Assembly: GCA_964568735.1 (NCBI GenBank)
Contig: CAZMRF010000038.1
Location: forward strand, 1-45,284
Direction: 5' to 3'
Length of the DNA stretch: 45,284 nucleotides
From: CAZMRF01 sp964568735
Lineage (GTDB): Bacteria; Acidobacteriota; Polarisedimenticolia; JACPZX01
Shown here: positions 15,617-23,886 of the stretch, one piece after another
Numbering within the stretch: the first letter of the stretch is position 1
Layout of the letters: the number at the start of each line of letters is the position of its first letter
Notes under the pieces: generated by a model
Database searches by the model: none
What the model saw: only the letters and a program-made list of their open reading frames with translations
What the model was told of the DNA's origin: nothing
Position numbers and translations under genes: made by a program

Positions 15617-17212
15617 CTACTGGGGGAGCGAGGTGTAGCGAACGAGGACGACGCCGACGAAGGCCTTGCGGTCCGTCTTCGTCATCCGTGCATCGCACCA
15701 CTTGTAGGCGCGCCCCTCCGGATCGTGCACCTCGGTGTGGGAGAGGACCAGCCAGATCGTCCGGTGGCTCGCGGCGGCCTCTGCCAGCGGCGCCAGGTCT
15801 GCGTCCGACAGGACGCTCTTGTGCATCGTGGGGACTTCGTCGGCGTAGAGATCCGAGGGCAACCCGTAGAGGCCGAACCGATCCGCCCGATGGCCGAGGT
15901 ACCGGTCGAACAGGATCCGGCCGAAGTGGGCGTCGAAGACGATCGCGTCGCCGCTCTCGGCCCTCGTCTCGAGCCAGGCCATCGCCTCGCGCCATTGTGG
16001 ATCGGTCTGGCGCTCCATGAAGCGCCAGCTCAAACCAAGCGCGATCACCCAGGCGGCGACCGCAAGCAGAGCCGCTCCGCGGAGGAGAGCCCGCCTGCCG
16101 CGTGACCTCCCCGAGCTGCCCGTGCCCTCTCCTTCGCCGCCTCCGAAACCCGTGAGCGGGAGCGCCATGAGGATGGGAAGGGGGATCAGCGAGGGCATCA
16201 GGGCCCGATCCAGGTAGAAGCTCGCCGCGACGCGGCTCGTGATCCAGACACCCGCGACGGGGATGACGAAGAGCGAGCCGAGCGCCAGGAGGATGCGTGA
16301 TTTCCCTCCGGCGCCGAGAAGCCACGCACCCGCCACCGCCGCGACGAGAGCCGGAAGCACCCAGGCTTCCCACGCGATTCGATCGACGACCTCGCTTCCA
16401 CCCGAAAACGACGCCAGCCTCTCACCAATCCAGGGAAGCGCTGCGACGGAGAGCGAGGGCCTTGCCTCGCGCAGGAGAAGCAGGTTCGAGAGCGTCCTGA
16501 AGGGAGTGAGAAGTCCTGGGCGCGGAGCCCAGAAGGTGGCCAGGACGTGGGCGGCCTGTCGCGCGGCCACGCCCGCCCAGGGCAGGAAGAGCGCGGCGGC
16601 GAGAGCATGCGCGCCCAGCCACCCCTTGAGGCGCGGCTTCAGGGGCCGATCCGCGAGGAGGAAGAAGGCAGGCGCGAGGGCGATCAGGTAGAAGGGGCCG
16701 ACCCCCTGCGTGAAGAGCAGGGCCGCCAGGGCGAGCCCGAAGAGCGCCCAGCGGGGCCAGCGGGAGGGGCCGCGCGCCGCCGAGATGAGTGCGAGGAAGG
16801 CCACCTGCGTGACGAGGACGAAGAGGGCGGTGTTCTTGGCGAACTGGGAATACCAGACGTGGAAGGGCGCGACGGCCATGAAGTACGAGGCGGCCACGCC
16901 GCAGGCCGTCCCCAGGAGCGCACGGCCCATCAGGAAGGCGAGCCCGACCGAGGCCGTCCCGAAGATGATGGAGAGGGCGCGCAGGCCTGAGTCGCTCGCG
17001 AACAGGGCCTGCCAGGGCTTGAGGATCAGGAAGTAGAGCGGCGCGGCCGAGTCCCGGGCCATGAAGCGGGGAAAGGTGTCCAGGGGCAGCGAGGCGATCC
17101 AGGCGTAGATCCCCTCATCGGTGCCGAGTCCCGTCCGCCCGAGATCATTGAGGCGCAGGACGAGGCCCAGGAGGAGACTGCCGGCCAGGAGACCCCGGAC
17201 TCCCCAGCTCAT
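15617..17212 (-). CDS. GT39/ArnT-type membrane glycosyltransferase (PMT_2 domain)
   Basis: The 531-residue protein starts with a membrane helix followed by LGRTGLGTDEGIYAWIA; the DE pair in this first loop is the conserved acidic site of the GT39/ArnT/PMT group. HVWYSQFAKNTALF (about residue 120) is the second conserved loop. About ten hydrophobic segments follow, then a C-terminal soluble periplasmic domain (about 400-531, IVFDAHFGRILFDRYLG). These enzymes move sugars from polyprenyl phosphate to lipid, protein or glycan at the outer face of the inner membrane; the substrates cannot be read. It is a single gene, transcribed from a recognisable promoter about 95-125 bp upstream, and it converges with the GT87-like gene. 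Confidence 0.85.
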   Translation of the reverse strand: MSWGVRGLLAGSLLLGLVLRLNDLGRTGLGTDEGIYAWIASLPLDTFPRFMARDSAAPLYFLILKPWQALFASDSGLRALSIIFGTASVGLAFLMGRALLGTACGVAASYFMAVAPFHVWYSQFAKNTALFVLVTQVAFLALISAARGPSRWPRWALFGLALAALLFTQGVGPFYLIALAPAFFLLADRPLKPRLKGWLGAHALAAALFLPWAGVAARQAAHVLATFWAPRPGLLTPFRTLSNLLLLREARPSLSVAALPWIGERLASFSGGSEVVDRIAWEAWVLPALVAAVAGAWLLGAGGKSRILLALGSLFVIPVAGVWITSRVAASFYLDRALMPSLIPLPILMALPLTGFGGGEGEGTGSSGRSRGRRALLRGAALLAVAAWVIALGLSWRFMERQTDPQWREAMAWLETRAESGDAIVFDAHFGRILFDRYLGHRADRFGLYGLPSDLYADEVPTMHKSVLSDADLAPLAEAAASHRTIWLVLSHTEVHDPEGRAYKWCDARMTKTDRKAFVGVVLVRYTSLPQ

Positions 17213-17307
17213 CCCGAGGAGCCTGTCCGGATCATCGAGTCGCCTCCTCCGCCCGCATTCGTCACGACGGAGGATCGCGATCCCCCTCGCAGGACGAGCG
17301 GGGGCCC

Positions 17308-17336
17308 ATATTAACGTCGACCCGATCCTGGAGCAA
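17308..17336 (-). promoter_or_regulatory. Sigma-70-type promoter for the GT39-like gene
   Basis: Reading the - strand, TTGCTC (17336-17331) and TAATAT (17313-17308) are 17 bp apart. The predicted start is near 17301, about 89 nt before the ATG at 17212. On the other strand a weaker pair, TTGATC (17353-17358) and TACCCT (17376-17381), also 17 bp apart, could serve the PDZ gene. Confidence 0.45.
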
Positions 17337-17452
17337 AAAGGCGCCGGAGAGCTTGATCCGCACGCCGCCGCCCCTTACCCTGCCTCCGTCCGCTGCGATC
17401 TCCCGAGCCTCCCGGCTTCGCGGCCCGGAGAGCCCCGGGAAAGGGTTCCGGC

Positions 17453-17947
17453 ATGCACCCGTCGAGAAAGCTGTTCAGCATTTTCGCCTCCTTGGCTCTC
17501 CTCGCCCTCCCACTGCGCGCGGGCGACGGCAGCGAGAAGAAATCGGCGAAGGTCTGCCCGCACACGATGGAGACCTGCGTCTACGCCATGATCGAGAAGT
17601 TCAACAAGACCGGGATCATCGGCCTCGACGGCGAGTGGGACGATGGCATGAAGGGGTACCGGATCCAGCGCTTCCTGGAGGGCTCCGTCGCCGAGGCGGC
17701 CGGCGTGAAGGCCGGTGACTTCCTCGTGAAGATCAACCAGATCCCTCTCGCGGACGAGATGGCCACGAAGGCCGACATGGAGAACCGCCGGCCGGGACGC
17801 GAGGTGGCCATCTCGGTCCTCCGCGAGGGGCGCGAGCTCACCTTCACCGTCACGCTCATTCCCATTCCCGCCGACGTGATGGCGGCCGAGCTCGGCCGCC
17901 ACCTGATGGAATACCACGCTCCGGCGGCGGTCGCCCGGAAGGACTGA
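17453..17947 (+). CDS. Secreted PDZ-domain protein
   Basis: A 164-residue protein with a Sec signal peptide (basic RK, then LFSIFASLALLALPLRAG, cleavage near residue 23) and one PDZ domain at about 55-135: YRIQRFLEGSVAEAAGVKAG, then DFLVKINQIPLADE and PGREVAISVLREGRELTFTV. There is no protease, chaperone or other catalytic domain, so it is a stand-alone periplasmic binding module for C-termini or loops of partner proteins. Two cysteines just before the domain (KVCPHTMETCVYAM) may form a disulfide. It is 10 bp upstream of a secreted hydrolase and the two are probably co-transcribed; whether they act together is not shown by the sequence. Confidence 0.8.
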   Translation: MHPSRKLFSIFASLALLALPLRAGDGSEKKSAKVCPHTMETCVYAMIEKFNKTGIIGLDGEWDDGMKGYRIQRFLEGSVAEAAGVKAGDFLVKINQIPLADEMATKADMENRRPGREVAISVLREGRELTFTVTLIPIPADVMAAELGRHLMEYHAPAAVARKD

Positions 17948-17957
17948 GAGACCGGCC

Positions 17958-18797
17958 ATGAAAACGATCCCGCACGTCGTCTTCGCCGCGCTCGTTCTGA
18001 TGCAGGCTGCCGGGCTGGCGGCCGAGGGGCAGGAGGCCGCGGCGCCTCCGGGCGCCGAGGCTGCTCTCAAGGCCCTCGAGAGCTCGACGCGCCACGGCGA
18101 GTACGTGAGCGTCCCCTCGCCGGGCGGAGGCGCACCGATCCGCGCCTGGGTCGTCTACCCGGAGATCAAGGACAAGGCCCCCGTCGTCATCGTCATCCAC
18201 GAGATCTTCGGGCTGACCGACTGGCTCCGTGCCGTGGCAGATCGCCTCGCCGCCGACGGCTTCATCGCGATCGCTCCGGATCTCCTCTCCGGGAAGGGGC
18301 CCGGCGGAGGGGGCACGGAAGCCACCACCGGCCGTGACGAGGTGGTCGCGCTCGTGCGGGGCCTCACACCCGAGGAGGTCCTCTCGCGCCTGAATGCCGT
18401 GCGGGATTACGCACTGGCACTACCTGCGGCCTCGGGCCGCAGCGCGAGCATCGGCTTCTGCTGGGGCGGTGCCTCGAGCTTCGCCTGGGCTGCGGCGCAG
18501 CCTGCCCTCGACGCCGCCATCGTCTACTACGGCACTCCACCTCCGGCCGCGGCCCTCGAGACGGTGCGCGCTCCCGTCCTGGGACTCTACGGCGGCGACG
18601 ACGCTCGCGTGACCTCCACCGTTGCCGATACGGAAGCAGCGATGAAGAAGCTCGGCAAGAGCTACGCGTCGCACGTCTTCGACGGCGCGGGCCACGGCTT
18701 CCTCCGCCAGCAGGACGGGCAGAACGGCGCGAATCTGAAGGCGGCCACGGAGGCCTGGCCGAAGACGCTGGATTTCCTAAGGAAGTACACACGCTGA
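17958..18797 (+). CDS. Secreted dienelactone hydrolase family protein
   Basis: An alpha/beta hydrolase of 279 residues with a signal peptide (VVFAALVLMQAAGLAAEG). The body has APVVIVIHEIFGLTDWL (oxyanion-region strand), the nucleophile elbow GFCWGG with Cys168, the acid in GGDDARV, and the base in DGAGHGF. This Cys-Asp-His triad is characteristic of dienelactone hydrolase, which opens lactone rings; periplasmic homologues are usually general esterases of unknown substrate. The length fits the family plus a leader. It follows the PDZ gene by 10 bp. There is no aromatic-degradation gene nearby, so a role in chlorocatechol breakdown is unlikely. Confidence 0.88.
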   Translation: MKTIPHVVFAALVLMQAAGLAAEGQEAAAPPGAEAALKALESSTRHGEYVSVPSPGGGAPIRAWVVYPEIKDKAPVVIVIHEIFGLTDWLRAVADRLAADGFIAIAPDLLSGKGPGGGGTEATTGRDEVVALVRGLTPEEVLSRLNAVRDYALALPAASGRSASIGFCWGGASSFAWAAAQPALDAAIVYYGTPPPAAALETVRAPVLGLYGGDDARVTSTVADTEAAMKKLGKSYASHVFDGAGHGFLRQQDGQNGANLKAATEAWPKTLDFLRKYTR

Positions 18798-18829
18798 GCG
18801 CCGGCCGCACCGCGAGCCGGACTCTCTTC

Positions 18830-18858
18830 TAGACATCCTGCCGGACGGCCCCTATCCT
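18830..18858 (+). promoter_or_regulatory. Sigma-70-type promoter for the sulfatase pair
   Basis: TAGACA (18830-18835) and TATCCT (18853-18858) are exactly 17 bp apart, with five and four of six consensus matches. The leader to the TTG start at 18933 would be about 65 nt. Confidence 0.45.
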
Positions 18859-18932
18859 TCCGCCTCCAATCCGGGGATGCCAGCCGCCGTCATCCTCATA
18901 CAGAAACCCGTCCTGAGGATTCCCTGGCCACC

Positions 18933-20894
18933 TTGAGCACGCGAGCGGCACCTGCGCGATCCTCACCCGCCGTAGTGGAGATCCGGCGAATCGCAGGCTC
19001 CACGCTTTGGATGACGGCGGCCCTGATACTCATGGACCTGGCCCGCATCCCCCGAGGGATGCCCAGCCCGGGCGGGGCGCTGCCTCGGCCCGCCGAGATC
19101 CTCTTCAGCGCGGGGCCGATCTACGCCGCGGCCTCCCTCCTCCTCGCGCTCACCGCCGCCGTGGCGGCGCTGGCCATCGGCCGGAGAGCGGGGCTCTCGA
19201 TCGAAGAGCCGCGGAGCACCGCACCTTTCCATGCAGGCAGCGTCATCTTCGCGATCCTCTTCGCCCTCTCCGTGGCGGGGCTCAGCGAGCGGGCGCCGGA
19301 AGGACGCTGGCACGGAGCCACGGGGTTGCTCAACCTCATGGTGGCCGGCCTCGGCGCCGGCGCCGCCGCGTGGCTCGCGGCGCGCCTCCTGAGGCACGCG
19401 GCCCGGGCAGGGTACCCATCTCCCCTCAGGGCCGTGCTCGTCCTGGCGCCCCTCGCGCTCGTCACGCTCATGGCCGTTCCCCGGCTCCTCATGCCGGCCC
19501 GCCCCGCGGGGAATGAAACAACCGCGCCGACCCAGAAGGACCTCCCCGACGTTCTCCTGATCGTCGCCGACAGCCTCCGCGCCGATGTGCTCACCTGCTG
19601 CGGAGGATCCGGCGCGACGCCGGCGCTCGATGTCCTCTCCTCCCGCGGCGTGACGATCACCGAGGCCGTCGCTACGGCTCCTTTGTGTGTCCCATCCATC
19701 GCCAGCCTCTTCACGAGCCACTTGCCCTCGGAGCTCGGAGGAATCCAGGATGGGTGGATCCTGCCCGCCGCGACCGTCACGCTCGCCAGCCGATTCCGAT
19801 CGAACGGATACGTCACCGCGGGCATCGTCAGCAGCTACGCGCTCTCGAGATCCGAGGCGCTGGACAGGGGATTCGATGAATGGAACGAGGAGTGGGATGC
19901 GCGTTTCGCGGGCCGTCATCCCGGGATGCTCGCCGCGAGGCTCATGCGCGCCTTCGGCTGGGAGCCGAGGAGCGACCCTCCGCCGGCCGCCGAGATCGTC
20001 GACCGGGGCCTCGACTGGCTGAACCGGCCCTCGGAGCGGCCTCGCTTCCTCTTCCTCAGCCTCGTCGATCCTCACGATCCCTACGCCCCGCCGGTCGACG
20101 TCCGCGGCGAGCTCGGGGCCCCGGCTCCCGGCGAGGGCGCCTTCGGGAGGAGCACGCTCGCGGCCGCATTGCGGGGCGAGATCCCGATCGACGATCCGGC
20201 TCTCCGGAGGGCGAAGAGCTTCTACACGGCCGAGGCGGCCTACCTCGATCGCGAGCTGGGGCGCCTCCTGAAGGCTGTCGAGGATCGCCTCGCCGCCGGG
20301 AAGCTCATCGTCGTTTTCGCCTCCAGCCACGGCGAGGAGTTCCTGGATCACGGCTCGCTGGGGCACGGCCACACTCTCTACCAGGAGCTCATCCGCGTCC
20401 CCGTGATCGTGGCGCGACCCGGCTTCCTGCCCGCGGGCCGGACGGTGACCGAGCCCGTTTCCCTCGTCGATCTCGGGCCGACGCTCCTCGACCTCGCCGG
20501 CCTCGCCCCGGAGCCCTCCTTCCGGGGAGTGAGCCGATCGGGACTCCTGTCCGGCACGAGCACCTCGCACCTGGAACGCGCGCCCGTGCTGAGCGAGATG
20601 GACGCCATCGGCTTCCACACGACGCGCCACTGGTCACGCTCCGCCCGCATGGGCGACTGGAAGGTCATCCTGACCTCCACGGACGTGCTGGGCCTGCACC
20701 CATGGCGGCGCGAGGTCTTCAACCTGGCCTCCGACCCCTCGGAGAGCGAGGGTCGGGCGGGAGACGAGGAGAGCGCCTGGCTCGAAGCGTGGCTCCGGGA
20801 ATGGATCCGCCTCCATCCTCCCACCCCCGGAGCCCCCGGTGGGATGGACGAGGCCGCTCTCGCTCATCCAGGAGCCCGGCCCCATGAGAGCTGA
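18933..20894 (+). CDS. Membrane-anchored sulfatase-superfamily enzyme, Cys nucleophile
   Basis: The 653-residue protein has an N-terminal membrane part with about four hydrophobic segments (residues 25-190) and a periplasmic alkaline-phosphatase/sulfatase fold. Motifs in order are DVLLIVADSLRADVL (metal Asp pair), APLCVPSIASLFTS with Cys252 at the nucleophile position, SLVDPHDPYAPP, and SSHGEEFLDHGSLGHGHTLY (metal site). In true sulfatases the Cys of C-x-P-S-R is converted to formylglycine. Here the Arg is replaced by Ile256, so modification by the usual formylglycine-generating enzyme is uncertain. The substrate is unknown; lipid or glycan head-group transfer at the membrane is equally possible. 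The start is TTG (18933), chosen because it retains the first membrane helix; the Shine-Dalgarno is weak. The end overlaps the next, paralogous gene by 11 bp. Confidence 0.82.
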   Translation: MSTRAAPARSSPAVVEIRRIAGSTLWMTAALILMDLARIPRGMPSPGGALPRPAEILFSAGPIYAAASLLLALTAAVAALAIGRRAGLSIEEPRSTAPFHAGSVIFAILFALSVAGLSERAPEGRWHGATGLLNLMVAGLGAGAAAWLAARLLRHAARAGYPSPLRAVLVLAPLALVTLMAVPRLLMPARPAGNETTAPTQKDLPDVLLIVADSLRADVLTCCGGSGATPALDVLSSRGVTITEAVATAPLCVPSIASLFTSHLPSELGGIQDGWILPAATVTLASRFRSNGYVTAGIVSSYALSRSEALDRGFDEWNEEWDARFAGRHPGMLAARLMRAFGWEPRSDPPPAAEIVDRGLDWLNRPSERPRFLFLSLVDPHDPYAPPVDVRGELGAPAPGEGAFGRSTLAAALRGEIPIDDPALRRAKSFYTAEAAYLDRELGRLLKAVEDRLAAGKLIVVFASSHGEEFLDHGSLGHGHTLYQELIRVPVIVARPGFLPAGRTVTEPVSLVDLGPTLLDLAGLAPEPSFRGVSRSGLLSGTSTSHLERAPVLSEMDAIGFHTTRHWSRSARMGDWKVILTSTDVLGLHPWRREVFNLASDPSESEGRAGDEESAWLEAWLREWIRLHPPTPGAPGGMDEAALAHPGARPHES

Positions 20895-23055
20895 TGTGGC
20901 GGGCGCGGCCGGCGCCACGATCCGAGCGGCCCTCCTCGCCACGCTCTTCCTCGTCGCCTGGAATGCCCTCTTCGTCTTCGTCATGGACGAGAGCTACCGT
21001 TACGAGCCCGCCCGTCTTGGTGATCTGCTCCTCTCCTGCGCAGCCGTCTATCTCCTCGCCGCAGCACTTCCGATCCTGCTCCTCTCGCCGATCTGCATCG
21101 TTCTCGCGGGCACGCTGGCCGGTCGAAAGGCGGGCAGCAGGGACGACGGAGACACGATGTCTACGGCGGTCCCGGCCGGCGTTGCCGCAGGCGTCCTGGC
21201 ACTTCTGATAGCCGCCGGCATCCTGGGCGCCTCCGCGGAGAGCGACGGCGGAGGGCAGGTCCCGATGCACGTGCTCGATCTGGCCCTCGTGGCGGCCGCG
21301 GCGATCGGAGCGGCCTTCGTCGTTGCTCACCTCGCCGCATCTTCGCGAAGATCGGCCGAACGCGCCTCCCGGATCCGATCCGTTGCGACGCTCGTCGCCT
21401 CCGCCCCCTGCTCCCTTGCGGCATGGGAGGCCCTCCGCGATCTCGTCGGCTCCGGCGGCTCGAGGCTGGCCGACGCGGCGGTGGCTCTCGCCGCGTTGGC
21501 GGGGGGACTTTCGCTGGCCTGGGGGATCCGGGGCCTGCTCTCGGCCTTCTCGACGCTGGGGCTGCGCCTCCTGTCGGTGGTGCGGAGAAGCGCGAAACCG
21601 CGGACGGCCCTCCTGGTCACGCTCCTCCTCCTCGGCCCGGCCTCGCTCGCGGCGCTCTTCTGGATCTCGCCGTCTCAAAGGTTGCCCGCCGCGGGCGGCA
21701 GGCCCAACGTCCTCCTTCTCGTGGCCGACACGCTTCGCGCGGATCACGTCGGCTGCTACGGCGCCGAGCGCACGCGGACACCGAACATCGACGCCCTGGC
21801 CACGCGGGGTGCGCGGGTCGAAAGCGTCACCGCTGCCAGCGCCTGGACCGCGCCCACGACCGCGTCCATCCTGTCGGGCCTCTATCCGAGCCGTCATGGG
21901 CTTCTCTCGTACCGGGATCGGATCCGTGACGACGTCGTGAGCCTGGCCGGCTTCCTCCGGCAGGCCGGCTACGCGACGGCCGGCTTCAGCGCCAACCCGG
22001 TCCTCTCGCCGAGGTACGGATTCGGGAGCGGCTTCGACCTGTGGGAGGAGAACCTCCTCGAGGTCGGGCTGCGCCGTCACCTTCGCTCTCCCCTGGGCGC
22101 GACCCTGAGCTGGGCCGGACTCCTCCCGCCGCCCGAGAACTTCGTCCGCGCCGGCGATCTCTTCGGCCACGCGCTCGACTGGCTCGATCGCCCGAGGGAG
22201 AAGCCCTTCTTCCTCTATCTGCAGATCATGGACGCGCACGATCCCTACGATCCTCCTCCGCCCTTCGACACCATGTACGGCGAGGGATCGAGCCCGGGCT
22301 TCCGGATGAGGATCGGAACCCTCAGCGACATCCTCGCCGGGCGCCTCCCGGCCGGAAAGGCCGAGCTGGACCGGATGGTCGAGCTCTACGACGGTGCCAT
22401 CTCCTACATGGACGACAGGATCGGCAACCTGATGGATGAGCTGTCGGGGCGGGGGCTCCTCGACGACACGCTCGTGGTCTTCACCTTCGACCACGGCGAA
22501 GAGTTCCTCGACCACGGAGATCTGGAGCACACCCGCACGCTCTACCAGGAGATCGTCCGCGGCCCGCTCATCTTCGCCGGGCCCGGGGTTCGCCCGGGGC
22601 GTTTCATCCGCGGCACGGTCCCCCAGGTGGATATCGCTCCCACCATCCTCGAAGGAGCCGGGCTCCGCCTCGAGGGCGCCTTCGACGGGAGATCCCTGTG
22701 GCCGTCGGTTTCGGGAGCCGCAGAGCACGAGCCCCGCGACGCCTTCAGCAGCCTCCTCTACTTCGGTTTCCGCAGCCCCTGGCATGCAGCGCTCAGCGTC
22801 CGGTCAGGAGATCTCAAGCTGACCGGCACACGGCGCTCCACGCGGGAGGGGGAGCACTGGGCCTGGGATCTCTTCGATCTCTCGGAGGACCCCTCCGAGA
22901 GGCGGAACCTATCCGCGCTCCGCAGCGCCGACCTCGCCGCGCTTCATGAGCGTCTCGAGAGCTGGGGGGGGCGGCCGGCCGAGCTGGGCGGGCCGCTTCC
23001 GCCGCTCGACGAGGAGGTCCAGCAGCGGCTCCGGACCCTGGGGTACGTGGAATAG
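20884..23055 (+). CDS. Membrane-anchored sulfatase-superfamily enzyme, Thr nucleophile
   Basis: This is a paralogue of the gene before it, 723 residues from the ATG at 20884, which overlaps the upstream stop; an in-frame start at 20839 would lie inside the neighbour. About six hydrophobic segments (residues 10-275) precede the catalytic domain, which has NVLLLVADTLRADHVGCYG, ASAWTAPTTASILSGLYPSR with Thr322 aligning with the Cys of the partner, DAHDPYDPP and FDHGEEFLDHGDLEHTRTLY. A Thr nucleophile is typical of phosphotransferase-like members of the superfamily (phosphoethanolamine or phosphoglycerol transferases), so this copy is probably not a sulfatase. The C-terminus ends with a long tail (RNLSALRSADLAALHERLES) common in 'sulfatase' proteins of this type. 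Translational coupling suggests the pair works on related envelope substrates. Confidence 0.85.
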   Translation: MRADVAGAAGATIRAALLATLFLVAWNALFVFVMDESYRYEPARLGDLLLSCAAVYLLAAALPILLLSPICIVLAGTLAGRKAGSRDDGDTMSTAVPAGVAAGVLALLIAAGILGASAESDGGGQVPMHVLDLALVAAAAIGAAFVVAHLAASSRRSAERASRIRSVATLVASAPCSLAAWEALRDLVGSGGSRLADAAVALAALAGGLSLAWGIRGLLSAFSTLGLRLLSVVRRSAKPRTALLVTLLLLGPASLAALFWISPSQRLPAAGGRPNVLLLVADTLRADHVGCYGAERTRTPNIDALATRGARVESVTAASAWTAPTTASILSGLYPSRHGLLSYRDRIRDDVVSLAGFLRQAGYATAGFSANPVLSPRYGFGSGFDLWEENLLEVGLRRHLRSPLGATLSWAGLLPPPENFVRAGDLFGHALDWLDRPREKPFFLYLQIMDAHDPYDPPPPFDTMYGEGSSPGFRMRIGTLSDILAGRLPAGKAELDRMVELYDGAISYMDDRIGNLMDELSGRGLLDDTLVVFTFDHGEEFLDHGDLEHTRTLYQEIVRGPLIFAGPGVRPGRFIRGTVPQVDIAPTILEGAGLRLEGAFDGRSLWPSVSGAAEHEPRDAFSSLLYFGFRSPWHAALSVRSGDLKLTGTRRSTREGEHWAWDLFDLSEDPSERRNLSALRSADLAALHERLESWGGRPAELGGPLPPLDEEVQQRLRTLGYVE

Positions 23056-23104
23056 AAGGGGGGCGGGACCCCGGCGCGAAGGGTTACGCCTTCCTGACCC
23101 CTCT

Positions 23105-23132
23105 AACCCCTGAGGAGTTTCACGTAGGGGTT
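23105..23132. promoter_or_regulatory. 7-bp inverted repeat upstream of the ECF sigma operon
   Basis: AACCCCT (23105-23111) and AGGGGTT (23126-23132) form a perfect inverted repeat with a 14-nt spacer, 50 bp after the sulfatase stop and 31 bp before a TATAAT. It may be an operator for the sigma operon or part of the 3' end of the sulfatase transcript; no T-run follows. Confidence 0.35.
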
Positions 23133-23163
23133 CGGGGAGGCGGGCGCTTCGCCCTGGTCCGAC

Positions 23164-23169
23164 TATAAT
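23164..23169 (+). promoter_or_regulatory. Possible -10 box (TATAAT) for the ECF sigma operon
   Basis: A perfect TATAAT lies 93 bp upstream of the GTG start. No good -35 hexamer is found at 15-19 bp, so an activator or an alternative promoter may be needed. Confidence 0.3.
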
Positions 23170-23262
23170 GGCGGCGGAGGAAGGGGCACACGATTCCATA
23201 CAAGCCTGGTCCCGCCGGCCCGCCCAGGGCCACCGCACCGTGGTGCCGGCCCCTCCCGAAAC

Positions 23263-23886
23263 GTGTACCTACGTGACAGGCAGCTCGCGCGCCGGATCCT
23301 CGCCGGCGATGAGCGGGCATTCAACGAGTTCTTCGACGGCTACTTCCCCGGGCTGTACAGATTCGCCCTCGTGCGCGTAGGGGGAGATCACGACAGTGCC
23401 GAAGAGATGGCGCAGGTGACGCTCTTCAAGGCCATGAGGCGGCTCGACACCTACAGAGGCGAAGCCTCTCTCCTCACGTGGCTCTGCACCTTCTGCCGCC
23501 ACGAGATCTCCGCGCTCTACCGCCGCAGGGAGAGAAGCCCGCGCCTCGAAGACCTCCTGGAAGAGACCCCGGAGATCCGGGCCGCCCTGGAGTCGCTGGA
23601 CGCCGCCAGCCATGAGGGGCCCGACGCCTCGGTTCTCAGGAGCGAGATCGCGCGGCTCGTCCAGGTGGTCCTCGACGGCCTGCCCGCGCACTATGGCGAC
23701 GCTCTCGAGTGGAAGTACCTCGAGGAGGTGCCGGTGGCCGAGATCGCGGGCCGCCTGGGGATGAGCGTCAAGGCGGCCGAGTCCCTGCTGACACGCGCGC
23801 GGGCGGCCTTCCGCGAGGCTTTCACTTCGATTGCCGATGCGCTGCCGGCGCGCACCCTCGCCCCGGAGGGTCCCGCCCGGTCATGA
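23263..23886 (+). CDS. ECF-family RNA polymerase sigma factor
   Basis: A 207-residue sigma-70 factor of the extracytoplasmic function type. Region 2 is at about 10-85 (DERAFNEFFDGYFPGLYRFA, then AEEMAQVTLFKAM and FCRHEISALYRR) and region 4 at about 125-190 (VVLDGLPAHYGDALEWKYLE, with the helix-turn-helix VAEIAGRLGMSVKAAESLLT). Regions 1 and 3 are missing, as expected. The start is GTG at 23263 with no clear Shine-Dalgarno. The stop overlaps the ATG of a FecR-like anti-sigma gene (ATGA), and an STN-TonB receptor follows, so the three form a cell-surface signalling operon in which the receptor senses a ligand, FecR passes the signal through the inner membrane and this sigma factor is released. 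No iron-box-like site was recognised. Confidence 0.92.
   Translation: MYLRDRQLARRILAGDERAFNEFFDGYFPGLYRFALVRVGGDHDSAEEMAQVTLFKAMRRLDTYRGEASLLTWLCTFCRHEISALYRRRERSPRLEDLLEETPEIRAALESLDAASHEGPDASVLRSEIARLVQVVLDGLPAHYGDALEWKYLEEVPVAEIAGRLGMSVKAAESLLTRARAAFREAFTSIADALPARTLAPEGPARS

Noticed and set aside
18963..22785. Long open frames antisense to the two sulfatase-fold genes
   Set aside because: Charged low-complexity translations, mirrored from the GC-rich third positions of the real genes.
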